The notes under the pieces: generated by a model
What the model was told of the DNA's origin: nothing
Seen by the model: only the letters and a program-made list of their open reading frames with translations
Database searches by the model: none
In this document: piece by piece, positions 18,296-26,397 of the stretch
Position numbering within the stretch: the first letter of the stretch is position 1
How the letters are laid out: each line of letters opens with the position of its first letter
Program-made: the position numbers and the translations under genes
Origin: Mycobacterium sp. KBS0706
Lineage (GTDB): Bacteria > Pseudomonadota > Alphaproteobacteria > DSM-16000 > Inquilinaceae
Assembly: GCF_005938675.2 (NCBI RefSeq)
Contig: NZ_VCCH02000018.1
Span: forward strand, 46,653 to 110,652
Direction of reading: 5' to 3'
Length of the DNA stretch: 64,000 bases

Positions 18296-18325
18296 AGTAG
18301 AGCCATGGCCGGCAGACGGCGTCAA
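18296..18325 (-). promoter_or_regulatory. Candidate sigma-70 promoter of the thrS leader
   Basis: Minus-strand TTGACG (-35, complement of 18320-18325) and TCTACT (-10, complement of 18296-18301) with an 18-base spacer. The predicted start falls at or within a few bases of the leader ATG (18289). The -10 matches four of six consensus positions, so this is a candidate only. Confidence 0.45.
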
Positions 18326-18371
18326 CTGCGATGCAACGCGGAGGAGGGCTGCCGTGTTGATGGGGCGGGAC

Positions 18372-18400
18372 TTGTCACAGGCTGGGCGCTTCGCTATATT
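18372..18400 (+). promoter_or_regulatory. Sigma-70 promoter of the Xre/RES toxin-antitoxin operon
   Basis: TTGTCA at 18372-18377 and TATATT at 18395-18400 with an exact 17-base spacer, 54 bases upstream of the antitoxin ATG. It is one of the best sigma-70 matches in the window and is immediately followed by the inverted-repeat operator. Confidence 0.75.
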
Positions 18401-18402
18401 TG

Positions 18403-18432
18403 TCTCAAACGAGATCAAAGATCTCAAATGAG
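18403..18432. promoter_or_regulatory. Autoregulatory operator of the toxin-antitoxin operon
   Basis: Overlapping inverted repeats: TCTCAAACGAGA (18403-18414), GAGATCAAAGATCTC (18411-18425, perfect 6-3-6 palindrome) and TCTCAAATGAG (18422-18432). The half-site TCTC/GAGA recurs four times in alternating orientation across 30 bases, starting two bases after the -10 box. Placement over the transcription start is typical of antitoxin repression. Confidence 0.7.
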
Positions 18433-18453
18433 TTCGACGAGAGGAGCGGTTCG

Positions 18454-18861
18454 ATGATGGCGCAAGAGGCGGCGGTGGTACCGCGCGGTGCCGAAGGGCG
18501 GTTGGCCCGGGCGGGGCTGAGCGCCTTCTTCAACATCGTCGAGGCCTGGGGGCTGAAGGACGAGGAGAAGCGCGTGCTGCTGGGCCGCCCGTCCAAGGCC
18601 ACCTTCTACCGCTGGAAGGCCGGCGCGACCGGCCATCCCTCGGCCGACACGATGGAGCGGATCTCCTACATCCTCGGCATCTACCGGGCGCTGCAGATCC
18701 TGTTCAAGGACGCCAAGCTGGCCGATGGCTGGGTGCGACGGCCGAACATCGCCTCGCCCTTCGGCGGGCGCTCGGCGCTCGACCGCATGCTGTCGGGCAA
18801 TGTCGCCGACCTGTTCGTGGTCCGCCGCTACCTGGATGCGGAGCGCGGCGGTTGGGGTTGA
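18454..18861 (+). CDS. Antitoxin, Xre/MbcA/ParS family (type II TA)
   Basis: 135 aa DNA-binding antitoxin. N-terminal helix-turn-helix region (AFFNIVEAWGLKDEEKRVLLG, split by the RPSKATFYRWKAG recognition segment) and a C-terminal toxin-binding domain (LFKDAKLADGWVRRPN, FGGRSALDRMLSGNVADLFVVRRYLD) typical of MbcA/ParS. It neutralises the RES toxin encoded directly downstream (TGATG overlap) and represses the operon. ATG 18454 is preceded by GAGGAG; ATG 18457 is an alternative. Promoter and operator are visible upstream. Confidence 0.88.
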   Translation: MMAQEAAVVPRGAEGRLARAGLSAFFNIVEAWGLKDEEKRVLLGRPSKATFYRWKAGATGHPSADTMERISYILGIYRALQILFKDAKLADGWVRRPNIASPFGGRSALDRMLSGNVADLFVVRRYLDAERGGWG

Positions 18862-19553
18862 TGCAGGCCGCCATTCCGGTCCGCCAGGTCGACTGGCCCG
18901 AATGCTGGCGCATCATTCCCAGCCGGTATCCGCCGATCGATCTGTTCGAGCGGGTGGCGCCGCCGGAGGATTGGGAGCTGCTGATCGAGCTCGAATCCCG
19001 GACCAACGACCGGCTGCGCGACCAGGTCGGGCAGATTTCGCTGGTGCCGCTGGAGGAGCGGATGAGCGGGGCGGGCACCAGCTTCATCATGGCGCCCTTC
19101 ACCCATCTGCACCCGGACGGCAGCCGCTTCACCGACGGCACCTACGGCGCCTATTACGGCGCTGCGGCGCTGGACACGGCGGTGGCGGAGACCAGCTATC
19201 ACCGCGCCCGCTTCTTCGCGGCGACGGCGACGCCGGCGACCACGATCGACATGCGGGTGCTGATCAACAGCCTGTCCGGCGAGCTGCACGATATCCGCGA
19301 CCTGGGCGCCGAGCTGCCCGGCGTCTACGACCCGCTCGACTATTCGGCCGGCCAGGCCCTGGGGCGGCGGCTGCATGGCGACGGCGCCTTCGGCATCGCC
19401 TATGACAGCGTCCGCCACGACGGGGGGCAGTGCGCCGCGGTGTTCCGGCCGCGCAGCGTGCTGACCCCGGTGACCCAGGAGCGGCACCTGTCCTATCACT
19501 GGGACGGAACCCGGATCGCTGCAGTACACGAGATCCGGGCGCTGCAAACGTAG
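18861..19553 (+). CDS. RES-domain toxin (NAD+-degrading, MbcT/ParT-like)
   Basis: 230 aa RES-domain protein. The conserved Arg (WRIIPSRYPP, Arg17), Glu (AVAETSYHRARFF, Glu110) and Ser (AYDSVRHDGG, Ser183) that name the family are all present, together with GTYGAYYGA. Characterised members (MbcT, and the Pseudomonas putida RES toxin) deplete NAD+, halting growth, while ParT-type members modify other targets. The active site looks intact and the cognate antitoxin is coupled upstream, so the system is probably functional. Confidence 0.87.
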   Translation: MQAAIPVRQVDWPECWRIIPSRYPPIDLFERVAPPEDWELLIELESRTNDRLRDQVGQISLVPLEERMSGAGTSFIMAPFTHLHPDGSRFTDGTYGAYYGAAALDTAVAETSYHRARFFAATATPATTIDMRVLINSLSGELHDIRDLGAELPGVYDPLDYSAGQALGRRLHGDGAFGIAYDSVRHDGGQCAAVFRPRSVLTPVTQERHLSYHWDGTRIAAVHEIRALQT

Positions 19554-19582
19554 CGAGCCGCATAGCCGATCTCCGTTCGTTA

Positions 19583-19615
19583 GGGCTGGGAATATCGGGG
19601 CAGCCCACCGATATT
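19583..19615 (+). promoter_or_regulatory. Two mutually exclusive inverted repeats before ribA
   Basis: AATATCGG (19591-19598) and CCGATATT (19608-19615) form a perfect 8-bp repeat; GGGCTG (19583-19588) and CAGCCC (19601-19606) form another. The two overlap, so only one can form. Function could be an operator, or a terminator of the toxin gene. I looked for an FMN riboswitch and did not see its conserved core. Confidence 0.35.
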
Positions 19616-19667
19616 GTGCCCCACGGTTTCACGAGGTTCGGTCGCGGCGCGGCCGTCGGGGTATTCG

Positions 19668-20342
19668 ATGCAGGCACCGGTCGAGATCCGCACCACCGTC
19701 ACCATCCCGATCCTGGACGGGGCGGTGAAGGGCGTGTTCCACACCTTCGACGGCTTCGCCGATGGCGGCGAGCATTTCGCCATTGCCCTCGGGCCGAGAG
19801 GCCGCGACGTGCCGCTGGTCCGAGTGCATTCCGAATGCCTGACCGGCGACGTCTTCGGCTCGCAGCGCTGCGATTGCGGTCCGCAGTTGAACGATGCCCT
19901 GCATCGCATTGGAAAAGAAGGCGGTTTCGTCCTCTACCTGCGGCAGGAGGGGCGCGGCATCGGCCTCTACGCCAAGCTCGACGCCTATGTGCTGCAGGAC
20001 CAGGGGCTCGACACCTACGAGGCCAATGAGCGGCTGAACTTCCCGCATGACATGCGCGATTTCACCCCCGCGGCGCAGATGCTGCTGGCGCTCGGGGTGA
20101 AGCGGATCCGGCTGCTGACCAACAATCCCGACAAGGCGAAGCAGCTCGAGGCCGCCGGGATCGAGATTGTCGAGATCGTGCCGACCGGCGTCTTCGTCAC
20201 CGAGCACAACATCCAGTACCTTGAAGCCAAGGTGAAGAAGCACGCACACCGGATTGATCTGTCGGATATTTCCGGTGGGGCCAAAGTGCTGCCCCTGGCT
20301 GTCGGCGACACCCCGGGGGTGCGCCGCCTGGGCAAGCCTTGA
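19668..20342 (+). CDS. ribA: GTP cyclohydrolase II
   Basis: 224 aa stand-alone enzyme opening the imidazole ring of GTP, the first step of riboflavin synthesis. Zinc cysteines are in [21 protein letters not shown] (split here: SECLTGD, SQRCDCG), with the substrate loop [17 protein letters not shown] and [12 protein letters not shown]. It is not fused to DHBP synthase, unlike many bacterial RibBA. ATG 19668; a GTG at 19614 would extend it into the inverted repeat region. Stop overlaps the TTG start of ribD. Confidence 0.92.
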   Translation: MQAPVEIRTTVTIPILDGAVKGVFHTFDGFADGGEHFAIALGPRGRDVPLVRVHSECLTGDVFGSQRCDCGPQLNDALHRIGKEGGFVLYLRQEGRGIGLYAKLDAYVLQDQGLDTYEANERLNFPHDMRDFTPAAQMLLALGVKRIRLLTNNPDKAKQLEAAGIEIVEIVPTGVFVTEHNIQYLEAKVKKHAHRIDLSDISGGAKVLPLAVGDTPGVRRLGKP

Positions 20343-21649
20343 CGCAGGCGGCCGCGCTCTCGCTGCGGCCGGGCTTCGGTTTCGGCGGCGTCCTCCGCGA
20401 CACGCTGCCGGAGCCGCTGCGCGACGCGGCACCGCCCACCCGGACGGCGGGCGACGACGAAGCCTGGATGCTCGACACGCTGCGGACGGCGATGACCCAT
20501 AACGGGCTGTCCGACCCCAACCCGGTGGTCGGCTGCGTCATCGTCCGCGACGGCCGCGTCGTGTCGCGCGGCGCCACCGAGCGGATCGGCGAGCGCCATG
20601 CCGAGCGCGTCGCGGTCGAGGCGATGGCCGATCGTGCGGCGTTCCGCGGCGCCACCGCCTATGTCACGCTCGAACCCTGCAGCCATCACGGGCGCCAGCC
20701 GCCTTGCGCCGACCTCCTGGCGTCGCTCGGCCTGGCGCGCTGCGTTGTGGCCCTGCGCGACCCGTTCCCGCTGGTCGACGGCACCGGCCTGGCCCGGTTG
20801 CAGGCGGCCGGCGTCGCCGTCAGCGTCGGGACATTGGCGCCTGAGGTGGCGGCCTGGCACGCGCCCTTTCTGCTGCGGCAGCGGCTCGGCCGGCCGCTGG
20901 TGGCGGCGAAATGGGCGCAGACGCTGGACGGCCAACTCGCCTATGACGACGGTGCCGAGCGCTGGCTGACCGGCAAGGCGGCGCGCGCCCACACCCATTG
21001 GCTGCGCCAGAAATACGACGCCATCCTGGTCGGCGCCGGCACCGTGCTGGCCGACGATCCCGCCCTGACCGTGCGCGACGCCGCCGGCGACCGGCACCGC
21101 CATCCCCTGCGCCTGGTCTACGACCCGAACGGCCGGGCCCTGGCCGCCCTGCCGCAGCGGCTGGAGCGCTGGAAGTCCGGGCTGCTCTCGGCCGACGCGC
21201 CGACCGTGTTCCTGCTGGGCGCCGCCGCGGCGCGGCAGGCGGCGGCGCTGGAGGCCCTATTGCCGCCCTCGGCCGCCCTGCTGGCGCTGCCGGACGGGCC
21301 GCCGGTCGACGCCCTGTTCGACGCCCTGGCCGGCCCGGCCATGGTGGCGCGGCTCGGCCGGCCGGTCGCTTCGGTCATGGTCGAGGGCGGCCCGCGCCTG
21401 CTCGGCCTGCTGCTCGAGGCCGGCCGCGTCGACCTGGCCCATGTCTTCATTGCGCCCGTGATCGGCGGCGGCCAGCGCAACCGCATCGCCTTTCCCGGCA
21501 GCGCCGCCGCGACACGAGACTGGCGGCCGATCGCGACCGCGGCCCTCGGCCCGGATCTTCTGGTCGAATACGTGTCGCCGGCCGTGGAATCGCATGTGGC
21601 GCGGCTTGTCGACGCCGGCATCGATCCGTCGCCACTTCGCCATGGCTAA
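20339..21649 (+). CDS. ribD: Bifunctional pyrimidine deaminase/reductase RibD
   Basis: 436 aa two-domain riboflavin enzyme. N-terminal deaminase: [14 protein letters not shown], zinc His/Glu in [13 protein letters not shown] and the PC..PPC motif in [16 protein letters not shown]-terminal reductase from about residue 180: [30 protein letters not shown] and [17 protein letters not shown]. The only start that keeps the whole deaminase is TTG 20339, overlapping the ribA stop; the first ATG (20468) would cut into the domain. The N-terminus therefore carries about 40 extra residues. Confidence 0.9.
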   Translation: MTQAAALSLRPGFGFGGVLRDTLPEPLRDAAPPTRTAGDDEAWMLDTLRTAMTHNGLSDPNPVVGCVIVRDGRVVSRGATERIGERHAERVAVEAMADRAAFRGATAYVTLEPCSHHGRQPPCADLLASLGLARCVVALRDPFPLVDGTGLARLQAAGVAVSVGTLAPEVAAWHAPFLLRQRLGRPLVAAKWAQTLDGQLAYDDGAERWLTGKAARAHTHWLRQKYDAILVGAGTVLADDPALTVRDAAGDRHRHPLRLVYDPNGRALAALPQRLERWKSGLLSADAPTVFLLGAAAARQAAALEALLPPSAALLALPDGPPVDALFDALAGPAMVARLGRPVASVMVEGGPRLLGLLLEAGRVDLAHVFIAPVIGGGQRNRIAFPGSAAATRDWRPIATAALGPDLLVEYVSPAVESHVARLVDAGIDPSPLRHG

Positions 21650-21654
21650 ACGGC

Positions 21655-21700
21655 GGCGCGCATTGTACCGTGCGCGCCCTGCGGTCCGGTGCGCCGGACC
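21655..21700 (+). terminator. Tandem hairpins between ribD and secD
   Basis: Two adjacent perfect stems: 21655-21662 with 21671-21678 (8 bp, loop TTGTACCG) and 21683-21689 with 21694-21700 (7 bp, loop TGCG). They lie just after the ribD stop and before secD. No U tract follows, so they may be a weak terminator or a structured secD leader. Confidence 0.4.
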
Positions 21701-21761
21701 AGACCTGTGATGTCTCGGCCGGGCCAGCCCGAACCGACCGAATTTTGAGAGCTTGCCGTCG

Positions 21762-23375
21762 ATGATGTATTTCGCCCCGTGGAAGAAGGTCACCATCCTG
21801 GTGGTGTGCCTCCTCGGCGTGATCCTGAGCCTGCCGAACCTCCTGCCGCGCAGCACGCTCGACGCGCTGCCGTCCTGGATCCCGGCGCGGCAGATGAATC
21901 TCGGCCTCGACCTGCGGGGCGGTTCCTACCTCCTGCTGGAGGTCGACATGAAGGCGGTGGTCGACGCCCGCCTCGCCAACATCCAGGATTCGATCCGCAG
22001 CCTGCTGCGGCGCGAGAACATCACCTACAGCGATCTTTCGGTGAACGACCATTCGGTCAATTTCACCCTGGCCGACACCAGCCAGGCCGAGCGGGTGCGC
22101 ACGCTGCTGGCCGAGAACCTGCTGACCGGCGCCGTCGACCCGCTGGCCGGGGGCAAGCGCGACCTCGACATCAGCGTCGGCAGCGACGGCAAGGCCAGCC
22201 TGACCCTGACCGAGGTGGGGCTGCGCGACCGCGAGGCCCGGGCGGTCGAGCAGTCGATCGAGATCGTCCGCCGCCGCGTCGACGAGAGCGGCACGCGCGA
22301 GCCGCTGATCTCGCGCCAGGGGTCGAGCCGCATCCTGCTGCAACTGCCGGGCGAGCAGAACCCCGACCGTATCCGCCGCCTGCTGGGCCAGACGGCGAAG
22401 ATGACCTTCCACCTGGTCAATCTCGACTACCAGCAGGGCCAACCGGTGCCGCCGGATACCGAGGTGCTGCCGATCGAGAATCCGCGGCCGGGCGAGCGGA
22501 CGTCGATCGCCGTGCGCAAGCGGATCGAGGTCGACGGCGCCAACCTGACCGACGCCCGCGCCGGCACCAATTCGCAGAACGGGCAATGGGTGGTGAATTT
22601 CGAGTTCGACAGCGCCGGCGCCCGCCGCTTCGGCCAGGTCACCCAGGCCAATGTCGGCAAGCCCTTCGCCATCGTGCTGGACGACAAGGTCATCACCTAT
22701 CCGAACATCAACGAGCCGATCCTGGGCGGTCGCGGCCAGATCAGCGGCAATTTCAGCGCCCAGAGCGCCAATGACCTGGCCGTGCTGCTGCGCGCCGGCG
22801 CGCTGCCGGCACCGCTGACCATCGTCGAGGAGCGGACGGTCGGCCCCGACCTGGGCGCCGACGCCATCCAGGCCGGCATCATCGCCGTGGCCGTCGGCTT
22901 CGTCCTGGTCATCACCTACATGCTGCTGGCCTACGGGCTGTTCGGCCTGTTCGCCAACATCGCCCTGGTCATGAACATGGTGCTGACGGTGGCGATCCTG
23001 TCGCTGCTTGAAGCGACGCTGACCCTGCCCGGCATCGCCGGCATGCTGCTGACCCTCGGCATGTCGGTCGATGCCAACATCCTGATCAACGAGCGATTGC
23101 ACGAGGAGACGAAACGGGGGCGGTCGCCGTTCTCGGCGATGGATGCGGGCTTCAGCCGGGCCTTCGGCACGATCTTCGACGCCAACATCACCTCGCTGAT
23201 CAAGATGGCGATCCTGTACACGCTGACCACGGGCCCGGTGCGCGGCTTCGCCGTCACCACCGGGATCGGCATCCTGACCTCGATGTTCACCGCCATCGTG
23301 CTGGTGCGGTTCATGATGGTCACCTGGATCCGCCGCAAGCGCCCCACCGTCCTGCCCGTGCTGAGGAAAGCGTGA
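21762..23375 (+). CDS. secD: Protein translocase subunit SecD
   Basis: 537 aa inner-membrane component of the Sec accessory complex, which uses the proton gradient to complete protein export. An N-terminal membrane helix, the signature MNLGLDLRGGSYLLLEVD, a large periplasmic P1 domain, and the C-terminal five-helix RND-type domain with VGPDLGADAIQAGIIAV and LGMSVDANILINERLHEE are all present. Length matches alphaproteobacterial SecD. ATG 21762 (MMYF) chosen; 21765 is an alternative. Coupled to secF by TGATG. YajC, often upstream, is not in the window. Confidence 0.94.
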   Translation: MMYFAPWKKVTILVVCLLGVILSLPNLLPRSTLDALPSWIPARQMNLGLDLRGGSYLLLEVDMKAVVDARLANIQDSIRSLLRRENITYSDLSVNDHSVNFTLADTSQAERVRTLLAENLLTGAVDPLAGGKRDLDISVGSDGKASLTLTEVGLRDREARAVEQSIEIVRRRVDESGTREPLISRQGSSRILLQLPGEQNPDRIRRLLGQTAKMTFHLVNLDYQQGQPVPPDTEVLPIENPRPGERTSIAVRKRIEVDGANLTDARAGTNSQNGQWVVNFEFDSAGARRFGQVTQANVGKPFAIVLDDKVITYPNINEPILGGRGQISGNFSAQSANDLAVLLRAGALPAPLTIVEERTVGPDLGADAIQAGIIAVAVGFVLVITYMLLAYGLFGLFANIALVMNMVLTVAILSLLEATLTLPGIAGMLLTLGMSVDANILINERLHEETKRGRSPFSAMDAGFSRAFGTIFDANITSLIKMAILYTLTTGPVRGFAVTTGIGILTSMFTAIVLVRFMMVTWIRRKRPTVLPVLRKA

Positions 23376-24334
23376 TGTTCTGGCTCCGTCTCGTCCCGGA
23401 CGACACCAAGATCCCGTTCATGCGGGGCCGCATCGCCGGCCTCGCCACCTCGGCCTTCCTCAGCATCGCCTCGGTCGTCCTGTTCTTCCATCCCGGGCTG
23501 AACTACGGCGTCGACTTCAAGGGCGGCATCGCCATCGAGATCCAGACGCCGCAGCCGGCGGACTTCTCGGTGCTGCGCACCGGGCTCGAAGAACTCGGTC
23601 TCGGACAGGTCCAACTGCAGCAGTTCGGCTCGCCCAATGACGTGCTGATCCGGATGGAGGCGCAGCCGACCGAACAGCAGCAGCAGGTGGCGCTCGACAC
23701 GGTCAAGAAGACCCTGACCGACACCGTGCCGGGCACGGTGATCCGCAGCGTCGATTCGGTCGGCAGCACGGTCTCGGGCGAGCTGTTCCAGAACGGCATG
23801 CTGGCGCTCGGCCTCGCCCTGGTCGCCATGCTGTTCTACATCTGGTTCCGCTTCGAATGGCAGTTCGGCGTCGGCGCCGTGGTCACCATGATCCTCGACG
23901 TCACCAAGATGATCGGGGTCTATGCCGTCACCGGCATGCAGTTCAACCTGACCTCGATCGCGGCGCTGCTGACCGTCCTCGGCTATTCGGTCAATGACAA
24001 GGTCGTGGTCTATGACCGGGTGCGCGAGAACCTGCGGCTCTACAAGTCGATGCCGCTGCGTCAGTTGATCGACCTGTCGATCAACCAGACGCTGAACCGC
24101 ACCATCGGCACCTCGCTGGCCACCTTCCTGGCCTGCCTGCCGCTGGCGATCTGGAGCGGCGAGGCCCTGCAGCAATTCGCCATCGTGATCCTGATCGGCG
24201 TCGTCGTCGCCACCACCTCCTCGATCTTCATCGCGGCGCCGATCCTGCTGTTCCTCGGCGAGGACAAGCTGTTCCGCAAGAAGGCGCCGCCGGCGGCCCC
24301 GGCGGACGGCAAGCCGGCGGGCAAGGGGGCCTGA
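23375..24334 (+). CDS. secF: Protein translocase subunit SecF
   Basis: 319 aa partner of SecD. Starts with an N-terminal helix, then LNYGVDFKGGIAIEIQ, a short periplasmic domain and five C-terminal helices with FRFEWQFGVGAVVTMILDV and GYSVNDKVVVYDRVREN, the hallmark of SecF. ATG 23375 follows AGGAAA with six-base spacing; GTG 23372 is an alternative. A Lys/Pro/Ala-rich cytosolic tail ends the protein. Confidence 0.95.
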   Translation: MFWLRLVPDDTKIPFMRGRIAGLATSAFLSIASVVLFFHPGLNYGVDFKGGIAIEIQTPQPADFSVLRTGLEELGLGQVQLQQFGSPNDVLIRMEAQPTEQQQQVALDTVKKTLTDTVPGTVIRSVDSVGSTVSGELFQNGMLALGLALVAMLFYIWFRFEWQFGVGAVVTMILDVTKMIGVYAVTGMQFNLTSIAALLTVLGYSVNDKVVVYDRVRENLRLYKSMPLRQLIDLSINQTLNRTIGTSLATFLACLPLAIWSGEALQQFAIVILIGVVVATTSSIFIAAPILLFLGEDKLFRKKAPPAAPADGKPAGKGA

Positions 24335-24341
24335 TCCGGCG

Positions 24342-25448
24342 ATGGCGGCGCGGCCGATCCTGATCGGCAGCGAGGTCTACCGGCATTCCAGCTACGGGCC
24401 GAAGCATCCGCTCGCCATCCCGCGGGTGTCGACCGCGCTCGACCTGATCCGGGCCCAGGGCTGGCTGGCCGAGGGGCAGTACCGCGACGGGCCGCTGGCA
24501 GGGCCGGGGGCGCTGACCCGGTTCCATCATGCCGACTATGTCGCCGCGGTGCAGGATGCCGAGCGCGATCAGGATCTCGATCCGGCGCGCCGGCAGCGCC
24601 ACAATCTCGGTGGCATCGAGAACCCGATCTTCGGCGAGGTGTTCCGCCGTCCCGCCACGGCTTGCGGCTCCTCGCTGCTCGGCGCCGGCCTGGTGGCCGA
24701 GGGGGCGGTGGTCTACAGCCCGGCCGGCGGGCTGCATCACGGCCGGCCCGACCGCGCTTCCGGCTTCTGCTACTTCAACGACCCGGTGCTGGCGATCCTC
24801 GACCTGCTGGACCGGGGCGTCGACCGCATCGCCTATCTCGACGTCGACGCCCATCACGGCGACGGGGTGCAGGACGCCTTTGCCGGCGACCCTCGGGTGC
24901 TGACCGTGTCAGTGCATGAGGCGAAGCGCTGGCCTTTCACCGGCGCCGTCGAGGACCGCGGCGGCGGCAACGCCCGCAACCTGGCGGTGCCGCGCGAGCT
25001 GAACGACGACGAGATGGCGGCGGTCCGCGACCAGGCGCTGCTGCCGCTGGTCGAGCGGTTCCGGCCGCAGGTCGTGGTGCTGCAATGCGGCGCCGATGCG
25101 CTGCACGATGATCCGTTGAGCCGCCTGTCGCTGTCCAACCGCGCCCTGTGGGACGTGGTGGCGGCGGTGCGCGACGTCGCGCCGCGCCTGCTGGTGCTCG
25201 GCGGCGGGGGCTACAATCCCTGGACCGTGGGCCGCTGCTGGGCCGGGGTCTGGGCGGTGCTGAACGGCCTCGACCCCGCGGCGCCGCTGACGGTGGAGTC
25301 CTGCGCGGTGCTGGCCGGCCTGTCCTGGTCGCGCCGTCGCGGCACCCCGCCCGAACCCGACTGGTTCGACCGGATGGACGACCCGCCGCGGCCGGGCCTG
25401 GTGCGGCCGGAGGTCCAGGCTGCGATCCGTGCCGTCATGACCCCCTGA
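24342..25448 (+). CDS. Histone deacetylase/AcuC/acetylpolyamine amidohydrolase family protein
   Basis: 368 aa zinc deacetylase of the arginase/deacetylase fold. Seen: GGLHHGRPDRASGFCYFND (active-site His pair and Phe), YLDVDAHHGDGVQ (zinc Asp and His), QCGADALHDDPLSRLSLS (second zinc Asp) and LGGGGYN with the transition-state-type loop. It may deacetylate acetyl-lysine on proteins, as AcuC does on acetyl-CoA synthetase, or acetylated polyamines. It starts 7 bases after secF and is followed 16 bases later by the DUF192 gene, so all may be one transcript. Confidence 0.88.
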   Translation: MAARPILIGSEVYRHSSYGPKHPLAIPRVSTALDLIRAQGWLAEGQYRDGPLAGPGALTRFHHADYVAAVQDAERDQDLDPARRQRHNLGGIENPIFGEVFRRPATACGSSLLGAGLVAEGAVVYSPAGGLHHGRPDRASGFCYFNDPVLAILDLLDRGVDRIAYLDVDAHHGDGVQDAFAGDPRVLTVSVHEAKRWPFTGAVEDRGGGNARNLAVPRELNDDEMAAVRDQALLPLVERFRPQVVVLQCGADALHDDPLSRLSLSNRALWDVVAAVRDVAPRLLVLGGGGYNPWTVGRCWAGVWAVLNGLDPAAPLTVESCAVLAGLSWSRRRGTPPEPDWFDRMDDPPRPGLVRPEVQAAIRAVMTP

Positions 25449-25464
25449 CGAGATGGGACGACCG

Positions 25465-25932
25465 ATGAAGACGCTCCTCGCCGCTTTCGCCCTGCTGCTT
25501 GTCGCCGCCGGCCCCGGCTCGGCGCAGGAGGCGACCCAGCCGAAGACCAGCGACCTCACCATCGAGACCGCGGCCGGCAAGAGCTTCCACTTCACGGTCG
25601 AGCTGGCGCTGACGCCGGAGCAGCAGCAGCGCGGCCTGATGTTCCGCGAGAAGATGGCGCCGGACGCCGGCATGCTGTTCGTGTTCGACGGGGCCGAGCC
25701 TCGGGCCTTCTGGATGAAGAACACGCTGATCCCGCTGGACATGATCTTCATCCGCACCGACGGGACGATCGCCAACATCCTCGAGAAGGTCCCGCCGCAG
25801 ACTCTGGACCCCCGCACCTCCGACGGGCCGGCCAAAGCGGTGCTGGAGCTGAACGGCGGCATCGCCCGCTTCCTCGACATCAAGCCCGGCGACCGGGTGG
25901 TCCACCCGCTGATCGCCGCGGTCAAGGGCTGA
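25465..25932 (+). CDS. Exported DUF192 protein
   Basis: 155 aa with a signal peptide (MKTLLAAFALLLVAAGPGSA) and the DUF192 core: TPEQQQRGLMFREKMAPDAG, FWMKNTLIPLDMIFI, VLELNGGIARFLDIKPGDRV. The family is small, widespread and without a firm biochemical role; it is often found near export or cold-shock genes. ATG 25465 puts the signal peptide at the N-terminus; ATG 25453 adds four residues. Confidence 0.88.
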   Translation: MKTLLAAFALLLVAAGPGSAQEATQPKTSDLTIETAAGKSFHFTVELALTPEQQQRGLMFREKMAPDAGMLFVFDGAEPRAFWMKNTLIPLDMIFIRTDGTIANILEKVPPQTLDPRTSDGPAKAVLELNGGIARFLDIKPGDRVVHPLIAAVKG

Positions 25933-25934
25933 GG

Positions 25935-26240
25935 TCAGCGCGGCTTGGTGGTTTCCTCGTTCGGGCCGGGCAGGGGCGGGGCCCAGCCGCGGCCGGCGGC
26001 GATCATGCAGGCCTGCCCGTCCGGCCCGGTATAGATCAGCGTCCAGCTCTGCCCCCTGGGCGCCGCGAACAGCTCGACCCGGCCGCCGCTGTTGGCGGTG
26101 CCGGCGCCGGCCGGCGTTTCCTGGAAGCTGCGCGCCAGATAATCCACGACCACGTCGTGCGGGCCGCAGGAGGCCGGCGCCGCCTCGACCGGGGCCGCCA
26201 GAAGAATACAGGAAAGTGCGATCGCGGCCGCACGGGCCAT
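25935..26240 (-). CDS. Small secreted protein of unknown function
   Basis: 101 aa. Signal peptide MARAAAIALSCILLAAPVEA then a mature part with two Cys (ASCGPHDVVV and GQACMIAAG) that could form a disulfide, and the string SFQETPAGAG. The C-terminal WAPPLPGPNEETT is polar and probably flexible. No known domain recognised; similar short proteins occur in related genera. Convergent with the DUF192 gene (2 bases apart) and divergent from the macA-like gene. Confidence 0.7.
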   Translation of the reverse strand: MARAAAIALSCILLAAPVEAAPASCGPHDVVVDYLARSFQETPAGAGTANSGGRVELFAAPRGQSWTLIYTGPDGQACMIAAGRGWAPPLPGPNEETTKPR

Positions 26241-26293
26241 GCCTGCCTCGAAGCCGTGTTGGAGTCTCTGCGGCCGGGAGGCCAGGAAAACGA

Positions 26294-26299
26294 TATAAT
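26294..26299 (+). promoter_or_regulatory. Perfect TATAAT box upstream of the efflux operon
   Basis: A perfect -10 hexamer at 26294-26299, about 100 bases ahead of the macA-like start. No good -35 lies 16-18 bases upstream, so activity may need an activator. It stands out because the surroundings are GC-rich. Confidence 0.35.
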
Positions 26300-26397
26300 C
26301 GGCTCGCCTCGGCCAGACCAGCCGGATCGGAGGCAGCCTTGCGCCGGAAATCGCTGATCCGGCCGTGAAAGGGCGACACTATTGCGGGCCGAGGGGA

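Noticed and set aside
19554..19667. FMN riboswitch before ribA
   Set aside because: The conserved RFN core sequences are absent and the space is too short.
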